DNA of 64,000 nt from Acetobacteraceae bacterium. GTDB lineage: Bacteria > Pseudomonadota > Alphaproteobacteria > Acetobacterales > Acetobacteraceae. Positions 32,609 to 42,022 of this stretch are shown piece by piece. The notes beneath the pieces are model-generated. The model was not told the DNA's origin. It saw nothing but the letters and a program-made list of their open reading frames with translations, and did not search any database. The stretch lies in assembly GCA_947455205.1 (NCBI GenBank), contig CANGNF010000016.1, forward strand, positions 28,752-92,751. Direction: 5' to 3'. The position numbers were made by a program, and so were the translations under genes. Within the stretch, counting starts at the first letter, position 1; every line of letters begins with the position of its first letter.

Positions 32609-33613
32609 ATGCCTTTCGAAACCTTCCCCTTGCCCGAACAGACCCTGCACGCCGCGCTGGCCGATCCGGGCGCTGCCTGGTCGGTCGGCGCCTTCGGCGT
32701 GCTGGCCGAGTTCATGCGCGGGCCGGCGGAGCCCGGCCAGCCGATCCCGGGCGCCTGGCGCACCGGCCGGGGCGCCATCGGGCTGCGCGCCGACCACCCC
32801 GAGGCCCGGCTGCTGGCTTGGGAGGAGACCGCGCTGGATGAAGGGCGCTGGCGCCAGGCCGCGGCGCTGTGCCTGCCGGCGGCGGCGGCGGATATCGGCG
32901 GCGCCGACTGCCTGACGCCGCTTGGCCAGGACACGGCGGCGCTGGACCCGGCGCGGCGCGGCGACTGGCTGTTCGATATCGGCGCCGGCTTCGCGCATCT
33001 GCAGGCCTGCGTCCGGACCGCCGACCCGACGCTGCTGGAGGTTCTGCACGCCGCCAGCGGGCAGGTGATCCTGCAGCCGGGGCATCCCGTGGCCGCCGCG
33101 CTGGTCGCGGCCTCGCCGCACCGGGTCTTCATCACCAGGCTGGCGCGGGTGGAGGTGTACCAGCGCATTCCCGGCGCGCATGACCGTGCGCCGGAAGGGC
33201 CGCACACCCATGTGCAGCTGGACCTGCTGCGCAAGGGGCGGCCGCATGCGGCAACCCGGCCGCTGCCGGAGGGCTGGGTTTCCTGCCTGGACCTGTACCC
33301 GGCCAACCCGCTGCACGACATCATGGGGCACCCGGTGGCCTTCGACGCCGCGGCGCATGCGGCGTTCCAGGCCATGCTGGACATGTACGGCGCGCCGGAA
33401 GCGCTGGCCGAGAAGGCGCGGGTGGTCGCGGCGGTGCGCGACGGGGCCTCGCCCGAGGCTTTCACGCCCGCCGCCACCCGGCATGGCCGTGCCGCCGCGC
33501 GCGTGGCGCTGCGCCAACTGGCGCTGCTGGAGCCGACGCTGCCCAACCTGGCGGCCTGGCGCCAAACGCTGGACCGGCGCCGCCAGGGCGCGGCGGCGAT
33601 GGCGCTGGCCTGA
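32609..33613 (+). CDS. Unrecognised soluble protein
   Basis: A 334-residue protein without signal peptide or membrane segment. The sequence looks like a real gene (high third-position GC, ordered hydrophobic pattern, start ATG 32609 shortly after a 60-base gap). I see a Trp/Asp-rich N-terminal half (WLFDIGAGFAHLQACVRTAD), and a central segment with possible metal ligands: HDRAPEGPHTHVQLDLLRKG followed by CLDLYPANPLHDIMGHP. These His/Asp clusters are suggestive, but no family is recognised. It may be the last gene of the kinase-cyclase operon or independent. The following 155 bases hold no gene. Confidence 0.7.
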   Translation: MPFETFPLPEQTLHAALADPGAAWSVGAFGVLAEFMRGPAEPGQPIPGAWRTGRGAIGLRADHPEARLLAWEETALDEGRWRQAAALCLPAAAADIGGADCLTPLGQDTAALDPARRGDWLFDIGAGFAHLQACVRTADPTLLEVLHAASGQVILQPGHPVAAALVAASPHRVFITRLARVEVYQRIPGAHDRAPEGPHTHVQLDLLRKGRPHAATRPLPEGWVSCLDLYPANPLHDIMGHPVAFDAAAHAAFQAMLDMYGAPEALAEKARVVAAVRDGASPEAFTPAATRHGRAAARVALRQLALLEPTLPNLAAWRQTLDRRRQGAAAMALA

Positions 33614-33768
33614 GCCGTCGGCCCCGAGCGGGGGACGCGGCCTGGCACGTTCGGCCCACCGCTCTCCGTCGAGAGCTGCCGCGGTTCAGGCACAACGGGC
33701 GGTGAAGGTAGCGCGATGATGCATTTCCATCGGTGGTCGGCTCGCCGGGCTTGGCCTATACGCTGGGC

Positions 33769-34212
33769 ATGCTGACCCAGAAGGCGAAATACGGGCTGCG
33801 CGCCCTGTGCGTACTGGCCGCCGAGGCCGGGAGCCGGCGCCCCATGCCGATCCACGACGTGGCGGACAAGGCGCATGTGCCGCACAAATTCCTGGAAGCG
33901 ATCCTGCTGGATCTGCGCCGGCACGGCTTTGTCGAGAGCCGGCGCGGCAAGGCCGGCGGCTACGCCATGGCGCGCAGCCCGGCGGAGGTGCGGGTCAGCG
34001 ACATCATCCGCGCCCTGGACGGCCCGCTGGCGCCGATTCCCTGCGCCAGCCTGACCGCCTACCAGGCCTGCCTGGACTGCGCGGACCCGCCGACCTGCGC
34101 GATCCAGCGGCTGATGCGGCAGGTGCGGGACGCCACCGCCGCGGTGCTGGACGGGACCACGCTGGCCGACCTGGCCGAGAGTGAGGCAGCGGCGTTGACA
34201 AATTGTGGGTGA
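33769..34212 (+). CDS. Rrf2-family transcriptional regulator, probable sulfate-transport regulator
   Basis: A 147-residue winged-helix protein of the Rrf2 (IscR/CymR/NsrR) family: N-terminal helix-turn-helix (LTQKAKYGLRALCVLA; HVPHKFLEAILLDLRRHG), wing (ESRRGKAGGYAMAR) and dimerisation helix. Cysteines 92, 101, 104 and 110 lie in the loop where IscR and NsrR hold an iron-sulfur cluster, so redox or cluster sensing is possible; CymR-type sensing of cysteine status is another option. ATG 33769 starts the conserved N-terminus; in-frame GTG 33733 is earlier but adds unrelated residues. It ends 87 bases before the sulfate transporter genes, with an inverted repeat between. Confidence 0.9.
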   Translation: MLTQKAKYGLRALCVLAAEAGSRRPMPIHDVADKAHVPHKFLEAILLDLRRHGFVESRRGKAGGYAMARSPAEVRVSDIIRALDGPLAPIPCASLTAYQACLDCADPPTCAIQRLMRQVRDATAAVLDGTTLADLAESEAAALTNCG

Positions 34213-34236
34213 AATAAGGCTTGCTTAATTTCCCAC
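34205..34236. promoter_or_regulatory. AT-rich inverted repeat, candidate Rrf2 operator
   Basis: Half-sites GTGGGTGAAATAAG (34205-34218) and CTTAATTTCCCAC (34224-34236) are near-complementary arms (GTGGG..AAAT..AAG) around a short centre, in an AT-rich island just downstream of the Rrf2 gene and upstream of the sulfate transporter. Rrf2 regulators bind AT-rich dyads of about this size. It overlaps the candidate -35 box, consistent with repression. Confidence 0.5.
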
Positions 34237-34250
34237 CAGATCGATAGGCT
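34221..34250 (+). promoter_or_regulatory. Candidate promoter of the sulfate transporter operon
   Basis: TTGCTT (34221-34226) and TAGGCT (34245-34250) are spaced 18 bases, giving partial matches to sigma-70 boxes, about 50 bases before the binding-protein start. A perfect TTGACA at 34195-34200 lies at the end of the Rrf2 gene but has no -10 at the right spacing. Confidence 0.35.
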
Positions 34251-34299
34251 TTAGGGGTTAAGCGCGAGCGCTTTCCTCTGGCCCAAGGTGGTGGTGGTG

Positions 34300-35337
34300 A
34301 TGCGATCGAACCCCGGAATGCCCGGCAATGTCCTGCCGGTTGGCCGCCGTGGCCTGCTGGCGATGGCCGCCGCCGGCCTGGCTGGCCCGGCGCAGGCGCA
34401 GCAGGCCAATACGCTGCTGAACGTCTCCTACGACCCGACGCGTGAATTGTACCGCGAATACAATGCCCTGTTCAGCGCCCAGTGGCGCGCGGCCAGCGGC
34501 CAGGCGCTGCGGGCCAACTCCTCGCATGGCGGCTCCGGCGCCCAGGCGCGGGCTGTCATCGACGGGTTGCAGGCGGATGTGCTGACCTTGGCCCTGGCCT
34601 ACGACATCGACGCCGTGGCCCAGCGCGGCCTGCTGGCGACGGACTGGATGGGCCGGCTGCCGAACAACAGCGCACCGTATACCAGCACCGTCGTCTTCCT
34701 GGTCCGCAAGGGCAACCCGAAGGCGGTGCGGGACTGGGCGGATGTGGTCAGGCCCGGGGTCAGTGTCATCACCGCCAACCCCAAGACCTCCGGCGGGGCG
34801 CGCTGGAACTACCTGGCCGCCTGGGCCTGGGCGCTGCGCCAGCCCGGCGGCACCCCAGCCAGCGCCGAGGCCTTCCTGGCCGCGCTGTACCGCAACGTGC
34901 CGGTGCTCGACACCGGCGCCCGCGGGTCCCTCACCAGCTTCGCCCAGCGCGCCCAGGGCGACGTGCTGCTGGCCTGGGAGAATGAGGCGCACCTGGCGTT
35001 GCAGGAGTTCGGCGCCGACAAGTTCGACATCATCTACCCCAGCGTCTCCATGCTGGCGGAGCCATCGGTCGCGGTGGTGGACCGCAACGTGGACCGGCGC
35101 GGCACCAGGGCGGCGGCTGAGGCCTACCTGCGCGGCCTGTACACGCCGGAAAGCCAGGCGCTGGTGGCCAGACATTTCTACCGGCCGCGCAATGCCGCGG
35201 CGCTGGCGGCAAATGCCGCGCGTTTCCCCGCCATGCAACTGGTCACGGTGGACGAGATGTTCGGCGGCTGGGGCACCGCGCAGCGCACGCATTTCGCGGA
35301 TGGCGGCGTGTTCGACCGGCTGGGGCGGGGCCGATGA
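34300..35337 (+). CDS. sbp: Sulfate/thiosulfate ABC transporter substrate-binding protein
   Basis: A 345-residue periplasmic binding protein of the Sbp/CysP family, delivering sulfate (or thiosulfate) to CysTWA. A twin-Arg-like signal ([20 protein letters not shown]) precedes [17 protein letters not shown]. Anion-binding segments typical of the family are [47 protein letters not shown] and [11 protein letters not shown] 34300 was chosen after a GTG run at 34288-34299. Its stop overlaps the cysT ATG (ATGA), so the four transporter genes form one coupled unit. Choice between Sbp and CysP specificity is not resolved by sequence. Confidence 0.93.
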   Translation: MRSNPGMPGNVLPVGRRGLLAMAAAGLAGPAQAQQANTLLNVSYDPTRELYREYNALFSAQWRAASGQALRANSSHGGSGAQARAVIDGLQADVLTLALAYDIDAVAQRGLLATDWMGRLPNNSAPYTSTVVFLVRKGNPKAVRDWADVVRPGVSVITANPKTSGGARWNYLAAWAWALRQPGGTPASAEAFLAALYRNVPVLDTGARGSLTSFAQRAQGDVLLAWENEAHLALQEFGADKFDIIYPSVSMLAEPSVAVVDRNVDRRGTRAAAEAYLRGLYTPESQALVARHFYRPRNAAALAANAARFPAMQLVTVDEMFGGWGTAQRTHFADGGVFDRLGRGR

Positions 35338-36185
35338 GCGCGACCACGCTCGGCTTCGGCCGGCCGGCGCCGATCGCGGCGATCCCGGGCTTCCGGCTGA
35401 CGCTCGGCATCACCCTGGCCTGGCTGGGCGCGGTGGTGCTGGTGCCGCTGGCGGCGCTGGCGCTGCGGCCCTGGGAACTGGGGCTGGACGGCGTGCTGGC
35501 GGTGCTGGCGGACCCGCGGGTGCTGGCGGCGCTCCGGCTGTCCTTCGCCGCCGCCGCGCTGGCGGCGCTGCTGGACCTGCCGCTGGGGCTGCTGCTGGCC
35601 TGGGTCATCGTGCGGCTGCGCTTTCCCGGTCGCGGCGCGCTGGACGCGGCGCTGGACCTGCCCTTCGCGCTGCCCACCGCCGTGGCCGGCATTGCCCTGA
35701 CCGCGCTGTGCGCGCCGAATGGCTGGCTGGGCGCGCCGATGGAGGCGCTGTTCGGCTGGAAGATCGCCTTCACCCAGGCCGGCATCGTCTTCGCGCTGAT
35801 GTTCACCGGGCTGCCCTTCATTGTCCGCACGGTGGAGCCGGTGCTGCGCGACATGGCCCGCGACGCCGAGGAAGCCGCGGCCACGCTGGGCGCCAGCCGG
35901 GCGCAGACCCTGGCGCGGGTGGTGCTGCCGGCGCTGCTGCCGGCGCTGCTCACCGGCTTCAGCCTGGCCTTCGCCCGGTCGGTGGGGGAATACGGCAGCG
36001 TCATCTTCATCGCCGGCAACCTGCCGATGGCGACCGAGATCGCGCCGCTGCTGATCGTGGTGAAGCTGGAGCAGTTCGACTACGCCGGCGCCGCCGTGGT
36101 GGGCATGGCCATGCTGCTGCTGTCCTTCATGCTGCTGCTGCTGATCAACCAGGCGCAGCGCCTGCTGCGGCGGGGGCGGGCATGA
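35334..36185 (+). CDS. cysT: Sulfate ABC transporter permease CysT
   Basis: A 283-residue inner-membrane permease with about six helices. The EAA coupling loop that contacts the ATPase reads [20 protein letters not shown]. Family segments [18 protein letters not shown] and [17 protein letters not shown] match CysT/CysU. It overlaps the binding-protein stop and the cysW start by 4 bases each. It forms the heterodimeric channel with CysW. Confidence 0.94.
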   Translation: MSATTLGFGRPAPIAAIPGFRLTLGITLAWLGAVVLVPLAALALRPWELGLDGVLAVLADPRVLAALRLSFAAAALAALLDLPLGLLLAWVIVRLRFPGRGALDAALDLPFALPTAVAGIALTALCAPNGWLGAPMEALFGWKIAFTQAGIVFALMFTGLPFIVRTVEPVLRDMARDAEEAAATLGASRAQTLARVVLPALLPALLTGFSLAFARSVGEYGSVIFIAGNLPMATEIAPLLIVVKLEQFDYAGAAVVGMAMLLLSFMLLLLINQAQRLLRRGRA

Positions 36186-37027
36186 GCGGCGCCTTCCGTC
36201 CCGCCAACCAGGACAGCCCGCTGCTGCGCGGCCTGCTGCTGGCCGCCGCCGTGCTGGTGGCGCTGGTGATGCTGGTGCTGCCGCTGGCGGCGGTGCTGGC
36301 GGAGGCGCTGCGGCGCGGCCTGGGCGTGGCGCTGGCGGCGATAGCGGAACCGGACACCCTGGCGGCGATTCGCCTGACCATGCTGGTGGCGGCGCTGACC
36401 GTGCCGCTGAACCTGGTGGGCGGGGTGGCCGCGGCCTGGTGCATCGCCAAGCACCAATTCCCCGGCCGCCGCCTGCTGGTGACGCTGATCGAGCTGCCCT
36501 TCGCGGTGTCGCCGGTCATCGCCGGCATGGTCTTCGTGCTGATGTTCGGCGCGCAGGGCTGGTTCGGCCCCTGGCTGCAGGCGCGGGACATCCAGGTCGT
36601 CTTCGCGCTGCCGGGGCTGGTGCTGGCGACCATGTTCGTCACCTTTCCCTTCGTCGCCCGCACCGTGCTGCCGCTGATGCAGGAACAGGGCAAGGACGAG
36701 GAGGAGGCCGCCGCCACGCTGGGCGCCAGCGGGCTGCAGACCTTCCTGCGGGTGACGCTGCCCAATGTGAAGTGGGCGCTGCTGGCCGGCGTTCTGCTGT
36801 GCAATGCCCGCGCCATGGGCGAGTTCGGCGCGGTTTCCGTCGTGTCAGGCCATATCCGTGGGGAGACCAACACCATGCCGCTGCATGTCGAGATCCTCTA
36901 CAATGAATACCAGTTCGCCGGCGCCTTCGCGGTGGCCGCGCTGCTGGCGCTGCTGGGCCTGGTGACGCTGGCGGCGAAGACGCTGCTGGAACGCCTGGCC
37001 GGCCGCGAGATGGGAGGCCGGGCATGA
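36182..37027 (+). CDS. cysW: Sulfate ABC transporter permease CysW
   Basis: A 281-residue inner-membrane permease paired with CysT. Characteristic segments are ELPFAVSPVIAGMVFVLMFG, the EAA loop [20 protein letters not shown] and AMGEFGAVSVVSGHIRGETN, the last being highly typical of CysW. ATG 36182 overlaps the cysT stop (ATGA) and its stop overlaps the cysA ATG. Confidence 0.95.
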   Translation: MSGAFRPANQDSPLLRGLLLAAAVLVALVMLVLPLAAVLAEALRRGLGVALAAIAEPDTLAAIRLTMLVAALTVPLNLVGGVAAAWCIAKHQFPGRRLLVTLIELPFAVSPVIAGMVFVLMFGAQGWFGPWLQARDIQVVFALPGLVLATMFVTFPFVARTVLPLMQEQGKDEEEAAATLGASGLQTFLRVTLPNVKWALLAGVLLCNARAMGEFGAVSVVSGHIRGETNTMPLHVEILYNEYQFAGAFAVAALLALLGLVTLAAKTLLERLAGREMGGRA

Positions 37028-38088
37028 GCGTCGAGCTGCAGGGCATCGTCCGGCGCTTCGGCGCCACCGCGGCGCTGGAAGGCGTCTCGCTGAACGTGCG
37101 CGAGGGCGAGTTCGTCGCGCTGCTGGGGCCTTCCGGTTCGGGCAAGACCACGCTGCTGCGCGTGCTGGCGGGGCTGGAGGGCACCGATGCGGGCGTGGTG
37201 CGGGTGGCCGGGCGCGACCTGACCGGCGTGCCGGCGCGGGAACGCGGCATCGGCATGGTGTTCCAGAACTACGCGCTGTTCCGCCACATGACGGTGTTCG
37301 ACAACATCGCCTTTGGCCTGCGGGTGCGGAAGCATCGGCCGCACCATGCCGAGATCGCGACCCGGGTGCGCCGCCTGCTGGAGCTGGTGCAGGTGCCGGA
37401 GCTGGAGGCGCGCTACCCCGAGCAGTGCAGCGGCGGCCAGCGCCAGCGCGTCGCCCTGGCGCGGGCGCTGGCGATAGAGCCGCGCCTGCTGCTGCTGGAC
37501 GAACCCTTCAGCGCGCTGGATGCGCTGGTCCGCAAGGATGTGCGCCGCTGGCTGCGTGGCCTGCATGACGGGCTGGGCATCACCAGCGTGCTGGTGACGC
37601 ATGACCAGGAGGAGGCGATGGAGCTGGCCGACCGGATCGCGGTGATGGAACGCGGGCGGATCGTGCAGTTCGACACCGCCGAGGCGCTGCTGCGCGCCCC
37701 GGCCACGCCCTTCGTCGCCGGCTTTGTCGGCGAGGCGGCGCGGCTGCCCTGCACCGTGCGCGGCGGGGTGGCGCATTTCGACCCGCTGCCGCTGGCGCCG
37801 CTGCGGGCGGCGCTGCCGGATGGCGCGGCGACCGCCTTCGTCCGCCCGCACGACATCCTGGCCCGCGCCGGCGGGGCGGCCATGGTGCGGCTGGTGCGGC
37901 AGGAAGGCGGCGGGGCGGCCCGGCTGGTGGTGCAGGCCGGCGAGGTGGTGCTGGACGCCACCGTCGCCCCGGGTGAGAGCCTGAGCCGCGGCGAGCCGTG
38001 CCGGCTGACGCTGCGCGGGGGCCATGTGTTCTCCACCACCGGCGGCTGCGTGCAGGCGCAGCCGCTGGCCGCGGCGATGGCGAGCTGA
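37024..38088 (+). CDS. cysA: Sulfate ABC transporter ATPase CysA
   Basis: A 354-residue ABC ATPase energising sulfate import. Walker A GPSGSGKTT (35-43), Q-loop VFQNYALF, signature CSGGQRQRVALARALA, Walker B LLLLDEPFSALDAL and H-loop VTHDQEEAMEL are all intact. The C-terminal part (about 235-354) forms the TOBE-like regulatory domain (FVRPHDIL). It overlaps the cysW stop by 4 bases. Transcription probably ends at the strong hairpin about 36 bases downstream. Confidence 0.96.
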   Translation: MSVELQGIVRRFGATAALEGVSLNVREGEFVALLGPSGSGKTTLLRVLAGLEGTDAGVVRVAGRDLTGVPARERGIGMVFQNYALFRHMTVFDNIAFGLRVRKHRPHHAEIATRVRRLLELVQVPELEARYPEQCSGGQRQRVALARALAIEPRLLLLDEPFSALDALVRKDVRRWLRGLHDGLGITSVLVTHDQEEAMELADRIAVMERGRIVQFDTAEALLRAPATPFVAGFVGEAARLPCTVRGGVAHFDPLPLAPLRAALPDGAATAFVRPHDILARAGGAAMVRLVRQEGGGAARLVVQAGEVVLDATVAPGESLSRGEPCRLTLRGGHVFSTTGGCVQAQPLAAAMAS

Positions 38089-38123
38089 ACCTGCCAGGGC
38101 ACGGAGATCGGTCGCCGGAAGCT

Positions 38124-38155
38124 GGCGCATGATCCACTTGGGCGGATCATGCGCC
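38124..38155. terminator. Strong bidirectional hairpin after cysA
   Basis: A perfect 12-bp inverted repeat: GGCGCATGATCC at 38124-38135 and GGATCATGCGCC at 38144-38155, with an 8-base loop. It lies between the convergent cysA and monooxygenase genes and is well placed to end both transcripts, though no T-tract follows on either strand. Confidence 0.7.
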
Positions 38156-38162
38156 GGGCGGC

Positions 38163-39803
38163 TCAGCTGAGCAGCAGTTCCTGGTAGCCGCGCGCGGCCA
38201 CGTCGTCGCACCAGGCGCGGTAGGCCGGGGCGCTGCCGGCGTAGCGGGCGATGGTGCGGGTCTGCTTGCCCTCCACGTTGAGGTTCACGCCGGTCATCCA
38301 GGAATCCACCTCGAAGGTCAGCAGACCCTCGGCGCAGGAAATGACGTGGTCGGTCCATTCCCGCACCGCGTCGGGCCGGGCCTCCGCCAGGCGCAGCTTG
38401 TGGGCCTGCATGTGGCGCAGCAGGCCGGTCACCCATTCCACGTTGTATTCGATGCTGCGGGGGATGTTGCCCAGCGCGGTATGCGGCCCCAGCAGCATGA
38501 ACATGTTGGGGAAGTCCTGCACCAGCATGCCGACGAAGGTCTGCGCGCCGGCGGACCACTTGTCCTTCAACTTCAACCCGTCGCGGCCGCGGATGTCGAT
38601 GCGGTCGAAGGCGCCGGTCAGCGCGTCGAAGCCGGTGGCGTAGATGATGATGTCGAACTCGAACTCGGCCTCGGTGGTCTTGAGGCCGGTTTCGGTGATG
38701 CGCTCGATCGGCGTCGCCTTGCTGTCAACCAGGGTGACGTTGGGCTGGTTGTAGACCTCGTAGTAGTGCGTCTCCTGCGGGACGCGGCGGGTGCCGAAGC
38801 CGTGGTCCTTGGGGATCAGCATCTCGGCCACGCGCTGGTCCTTCACCCGCTCGCGGATCTTGCGGGCGACGAAGTCGGAGATCTCCTTGTTCGCGGCGCG
38901 GTCGGTCAGCATGTCCTTGAAGTTGCCGACCCAGATGCCGAAGCCGGGCGAGGCGTAGAGCTGCTCGTAGAAGGCCTCGCGCTCCTCGGGCGTCACCTCG
39001 AAGGTGCCGCGCGGGTCGGCGGTGTGCAGGAAGCAGGCGAAGGTCTCGCCGCAGCGCTTGAACATCTCGTCGTAGTTGGCCTTGATCTGCACCTGCTCCT
39101 CCGGCGTGATCGGCCGGTTGTGCAGTGGCGTGCACCAGTTGGGCGTGCGCTGGAACACGGTCAGGTGCCCGGCGGTCTTGGCGACCTCCTGGATGGTCTG
39201 CACGCCGGTGGCGCCGGTGCCGATGACGGCGACGCGCTTGCCGGCGAAGTCCACCGGCTCATGCGGCCAGTGCGCGGTGTGGAAGGCCTGGCCGCGGAAA
39301 CTGTCGCGGCCCTCGATGCGCGGCAGCGTCGGCGCCGAGAGCGCGCCGATGCCGGTGATGAGGAAGCGGCTGGTGTGGCGGCTGCCATCGGCCAGGGTGA
39401 TGACCCAGCTGCCACTGGCGTCCTGGTAGTGCGCGGCGGCGACCGGGCTGCGGAACTGGATGTCGCGGCGGAGGTCGTAGCGGTCCGCCACGTGGTTCAG
39501 GTAGCGCAGCGTCTCCGACTGGGGCGCGAAGTGCTCGGTCCAGTCCCAGTCCTGCAGCAGCTGCTTGTCGAAGGAGAAGCCGTAGGAATAGCTCTCGGAA
39601 TCGAAGCGGGCGCCGGGGTAGCGGTTCCAGTACCAGGTGCCGCCCACGCCGGTGCCGGCCTCGAACACGCGGGCGCGCAGGCCGAGCTCGCGCAGGCGGA
39701 TCAGTTGGTACATGCCGGACATGCCGGCGCCGATGACGATGGCGTCGTAATCCAGTGCCGTTGCGGCCGGGGCCTTGGCCTGGTCCATCGTGGCAGCGCT
39801 CAT
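38163..39803 (-). CDS. Flavin-containing Baeyer-Villiger-type monooxygenase
   Basis: A 546-residue FAD/NADPH monooxygenase inserting oxygen next to a ketone (or oxidising a related substrate). FAD motif IGAGMSGM (24-31), the BVMO fingerprint FRGQAFHTAHWP (169-180), and the NADPH motif VIGTGATGVQTIQEVA are present; GTWYWNRYPGARFDSES is characteristic of cyclohexanone monooxygenase-like enzymes. ATG 39803 begins a short polar lead-in; ATG 39788 is an alternative. It may start a minus-strand group downstream of RidA. Substrate unknown. Confidence 0.93.
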   Translation of the reverse strand: MSAATMDQAKAPAATALDYDAIVIGAGMSGMYQLIRLRELGLRARVFEAGTGVGGTWYWNRYPGARFDSESYSYGFSFDKQLLQDWDWTEHFAPQSETLRYLNHVADRYDLRRDIQFRSPVAAAHYQDASGSWVITLADGSRHTSRFLITGIGALSAPTLPRIEGRDSFRGQAFHTAHWPHEPVDFAGKRVAVIGTGATGVQTIQEVAKTAGHLTVFQRTPNWCTPLHNRPITPEEQVQIKANYDEMFKRCGETFACFLHTADPRGTFEVTPEEREAFYEQLYASPGFGIWVGNFKDMLTDRAANKEISDFVARKIRERVKDQRVAEMLIPKDHGFGTRRVPQETHYYEVYNQPNVTLVDSKATPIERITETGLKTTEAEFEFDIIIYATGFDALTGAFDRIDIRGRDGLKLKDKWSAGAQTFVGMLVQDFPNMFMLLGPHTALGNIPRSIEYNVEWVTGLLRHMQAHKLRLAEARPDAVREWTDHVISCAEGLLTFEVDSWMTGVNLNVEGKQTRTIARYAGSAPAYRAWCDDVAARGYQELLLS

Positions 39804-39897
39804 TCCAGTCGATCCTCCGGTATCTGCCGGGCTGTGCCGGCGCGTTGGCCTGAGACTAGGCCGGGTGCGGCCGGCGGCAAAGCACCCCTGGCGGGCC

Positions 39898-40293
39898 TCA
39901 GGCGATGGCGGCGATGGCGTTGATCTCGATCAGCGCATCGGGCGTGGTGAACTTGCTGACTTCCACCATGGTGGAGGCCGGCGCTGTGCCGGTGAAGTAT
40001 TCCCGCCGCACCTTATGGATCTGCGGGAACTGCTCCATGTTGCGGATGTAGACATCCACCCGGCAGATATCGTCCAGCGTGCCGCCGGCGGCCTCCACCG
40101 CGGCCTTCAGGTTCTCGCAGACCTGGCGGGTCTGCGCCTCGATATCGCCCAGGCCGACCATGTTGCCGCTGGCGTCCTTGGCCAGCATGCCGGAGATGAA
40201 CAGCAGTCGGCCCTTGGCCTCGATGATGGTGGCCTGGGCGAAGTGGCCGCTGGGCGGCGGCAGGCTGGGGGAGGTGACGAGTTGCTTCGGCAT
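39898..40293 (-). CDS. RidA/YjgF-family enamine/imine deaminase
   Basis: A 131-residue small trimeric protein that hydrolyses reactive enamines/imines or acts on related substrates. Landmarks: FAQATIIEAKGRLLFISGML, DIEAQTRQVCENLKAAVEAA, and the C-terminal LIEINAIAAIA. The canonical active-site Arg near residue 105 of E. coli RidA, seen as C-R-V in YxR/CRVxV motifs, corresponds here to DDICRVDVYIRN. It is separated from the monooxygenase by about 95 bases. Confidence 0.88.
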   Translation of the reverse strand: MPKQLVTSPSLPPPSGHFAQATIIEAKGRLLFISGMLAKDASGNMVGLGDIEAQTRQVCENLKAAVEAAGGTLDDICRVDVYIRNMEQFPQIHKVRREYFTGTAPASTMVEVSKFTTPDALIEINAIAAIA

Positions 40294-40329
40294 GGCGCGG
40301 GCTCTCCGGTATGGGCCGCTGACGCTAGC

Positions 40330-40752
40330 CTAGAGCCGCTCCCACAACACCGATTCGTCATCCAGCCGCGCCGTCTCATGCCCGTGGAAGTCGCCGCGGG
40401 AGACGATGCCGAGCAATTGTTCGCCATGCACCACCGGCAGGTGGCGGAAGCCGCTGTCGCGCATCAGCCGCAGCGCCTCGATGGCGGTGTGGTGCGGGCC
40501 GAGGCTGGCGGGGGCATGGGTCATCACCTCCTGCAGCATGGTCGCGCGGGGGTCGCGGGCTTCCGCCAGCATGCGGGCCACGGCGTCCCGCCCGGTGAAG
40601 ATGCCGAGCAGCCGGCCCGACGGGTCGGTCACCAGCACGGCGCCGATGCGGTGGTTGCGCATGGCGATGCAGGCTTCCTGCACCGTGGCTTCCGGTTGCA
40701 GCGTGACAGGGCTGCGGCGGTGCATCACCTCATGCATCGGCCGATTGGTCAT
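40330..40752 (-). CDS. Tandem CBS-domain protein
   Basis: A 140-residue protein made of two CBS motifs (about 8-62: IGAVLVTDPSGRLLGIFTGR; about 75-130: FRHLPVVHGEQLLGIVSRGD), which together form a Bateman module binding adenosyl ligands such as AMP or ATP. No enzymatic or membrane domain is attached. ATG 40752 has GGGAGGA about 7 bases upstream. Probably an energy- or ligand-sensing regulator of another protein; partner unknown. Confidence 0.9.
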   Translation of the reverse strand: MTNRPMHEVMHRRSPVTLQPEATVQEACIAMRNHRIGAVLVTDPSGRLLGIFTGRDAVARMLAEARDPRATMLQEVMTHAPASLGPHHTAIEALRLMRDSGFRHLPVVHGEQLLGIVSRGDFHGHETARLDDESVLWERL

Positions 40753-40863
40753 GGCGGCATCCTCCCGAGTGGCTGGGAACCAGCAACGCGCAGCATGCCC
40801 GGCGGTGCTACGGCCGGCCTTGACCTGCCGCAAGCCGCCTCCCGGCCCGGGGGGCGCGCCCGG

Positions 40864-41832
40864 CTATTCCGGCTGGAAGTTGGCGGCGCGCAGCAGGGCG
40901 GCGTTGTGCGCCACGTCGCGCGCGATGAAGGCGGCGAAGGCCTCCGGGCTTTCCGCCACCGGCTCGAACCCCAGCTCGGTCAGGCGGCGGCCCACGGTGG
41001 GGTCGGCCATGGCGGCCTGCATCTCCGCGTTGATGCGGGCGACGATGGGCCGCGGCAGGCCCTTCGGGCCCCAGATGCCGTACCAACTGGCGAATTCCAG
41101 GCCGGGCATGCCGGCCTCGGCGGCAGTGGGGATTTCCGGCGCCACGGCGCTGCGGGTGGCGGTGGTGATGGCCAGGGCCTTGACCTGGCCGCCGCGCGCC
41201 AGCGGCAGCGTGGCCAGGATGGGGTCCAGCATCAGCTGCATGTTGCCGGCCGCCACATCGGCCAGCCCCGGTGCGCTGCCCCGGTACGGCGCCACCGGAA
41301 TATCCAGCCCGGCCAGGCGGTTGAACTCCAGCGTGGCCAGGTGGCCGGCGCTGCCGAGCGAGGAGACCGCGAAGGTCCATTTCGCCGGCTCCCGCCTTGC
41401 CGCCGCCACCACCTCCGCGATGTTGCCCTGCGGCAGCCGGGGCGGCGCCACCAGCAGCAGCGGCCCGCGCCCAACCCGCGCGACGGGCGTGAAGTCGGTC
41501 AGCGGGTCATAGGGCGGCGCCTTCATCACCTGGCGGGCCATGACATGGATGGAGGCGGTGAACAGGATGGTGCTGCCATCCGCCGGCGCCTGCACCACCG
41601 CCATGCCGCCCACCGTGCCGTTGCCGCCGGCGCGGTTCTCGGGCGTGACGTTGACGCCCAGCCGCTCCGCCAGCTTCTGCGCCGCCAGCCGGGCCATGGC
41701 ATCGGTGGCGCCGCCGGGGGTGTAGGGGATGACCATGCGGATGGGGTGCTGCGGCCAGGCCTGGGCCCGCGCCTGCACCAAGGGGGGCGTGGCCAGCACG
41801 GCCGCACCCGCCAGCATCTCGCGTCGCCGCAT
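40864..41832 (-). CDS. Bug/TctC-family periplasmic solute receptor
   Basis: A 322-residue receptor with an Arg-rich signal ([19 protein letters not shown]), first strand [20 protein letters not shown] and mid-protein [13 protein letters not shown] loop. ATG 41832 was preferred to an in-frame GTG at 41853 because the signal begins there. It stands alone on the minus strand, flanked by the CBS protein and, divergently, by the UPF0114 gene. No TctAB or catabolic gene is adjacent, so its ligand cannot be guessed from context. Confidence 0.9.
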   Translation of the reverse strand: MRRREMLAGAAVLATPPLVQARAQAWPQHPIRMVIPYTPGGATDAMARLAAQKLAERLGVNVTPENRAGGNGTVGGMAVVQAPADGSTILFTASIHVMARQVMKAPPYDPLTDFTPVARVGRGPLLLVAPPRLPQGNIAEVVAAARREPAKWTFAVSSLGSAGHLATLEFNRLAGLDIPVAPYRGSAPGLADVAAGNMQLMLDPILATLPLARGGQVKALAITTATRSAVAPEIPTAAEAGMPGLEFASWYGIWGPKGLPRPIVARINAEMQAAMADPTVGRRLTELGFEPVAESPEAFAAFIARDVAHNAALLRAANFQPE

Positions 41833-41969
41833 GGCCCACACCCCATCCTTCACATGCGGGTACCCTAGCGGCAGATCGCAACAGTTGGAATCGCCGCTGG
41901 CGTGGAGCGGACCACCCGACGCCGTTCTGCGGGCGGATCGCTACCGGCGCACGCCGCTGCCGCAGATGG

Positions 41970-41998
41970 TTAACTTTAAGACATGTACGCGCTATGTT
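41970..41998 (+). promoter_or_regulatory. Candidate sigma-70 promoter of the UPF0114 gene
   Basis: TTAACT (41970-41975) and TATGTT (41993-41998) are spaced 17 bases, each matching four of six consensus positions, in an AT-rich island 25 bases before the ATG. Confidence 0.45.
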
Positions 41999-42022
41999 GC
42001 GGCGCCATTCCGGAGAAGACCG

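Noticed and set aside
34195..34218. Perfect TTGACA as the -35 of the sulfate operon.
   Set aside because: No -10-like hexamer lies 16-18 bases downstream; TTGCTT/TAGGCT at 34221-34250 fits better.
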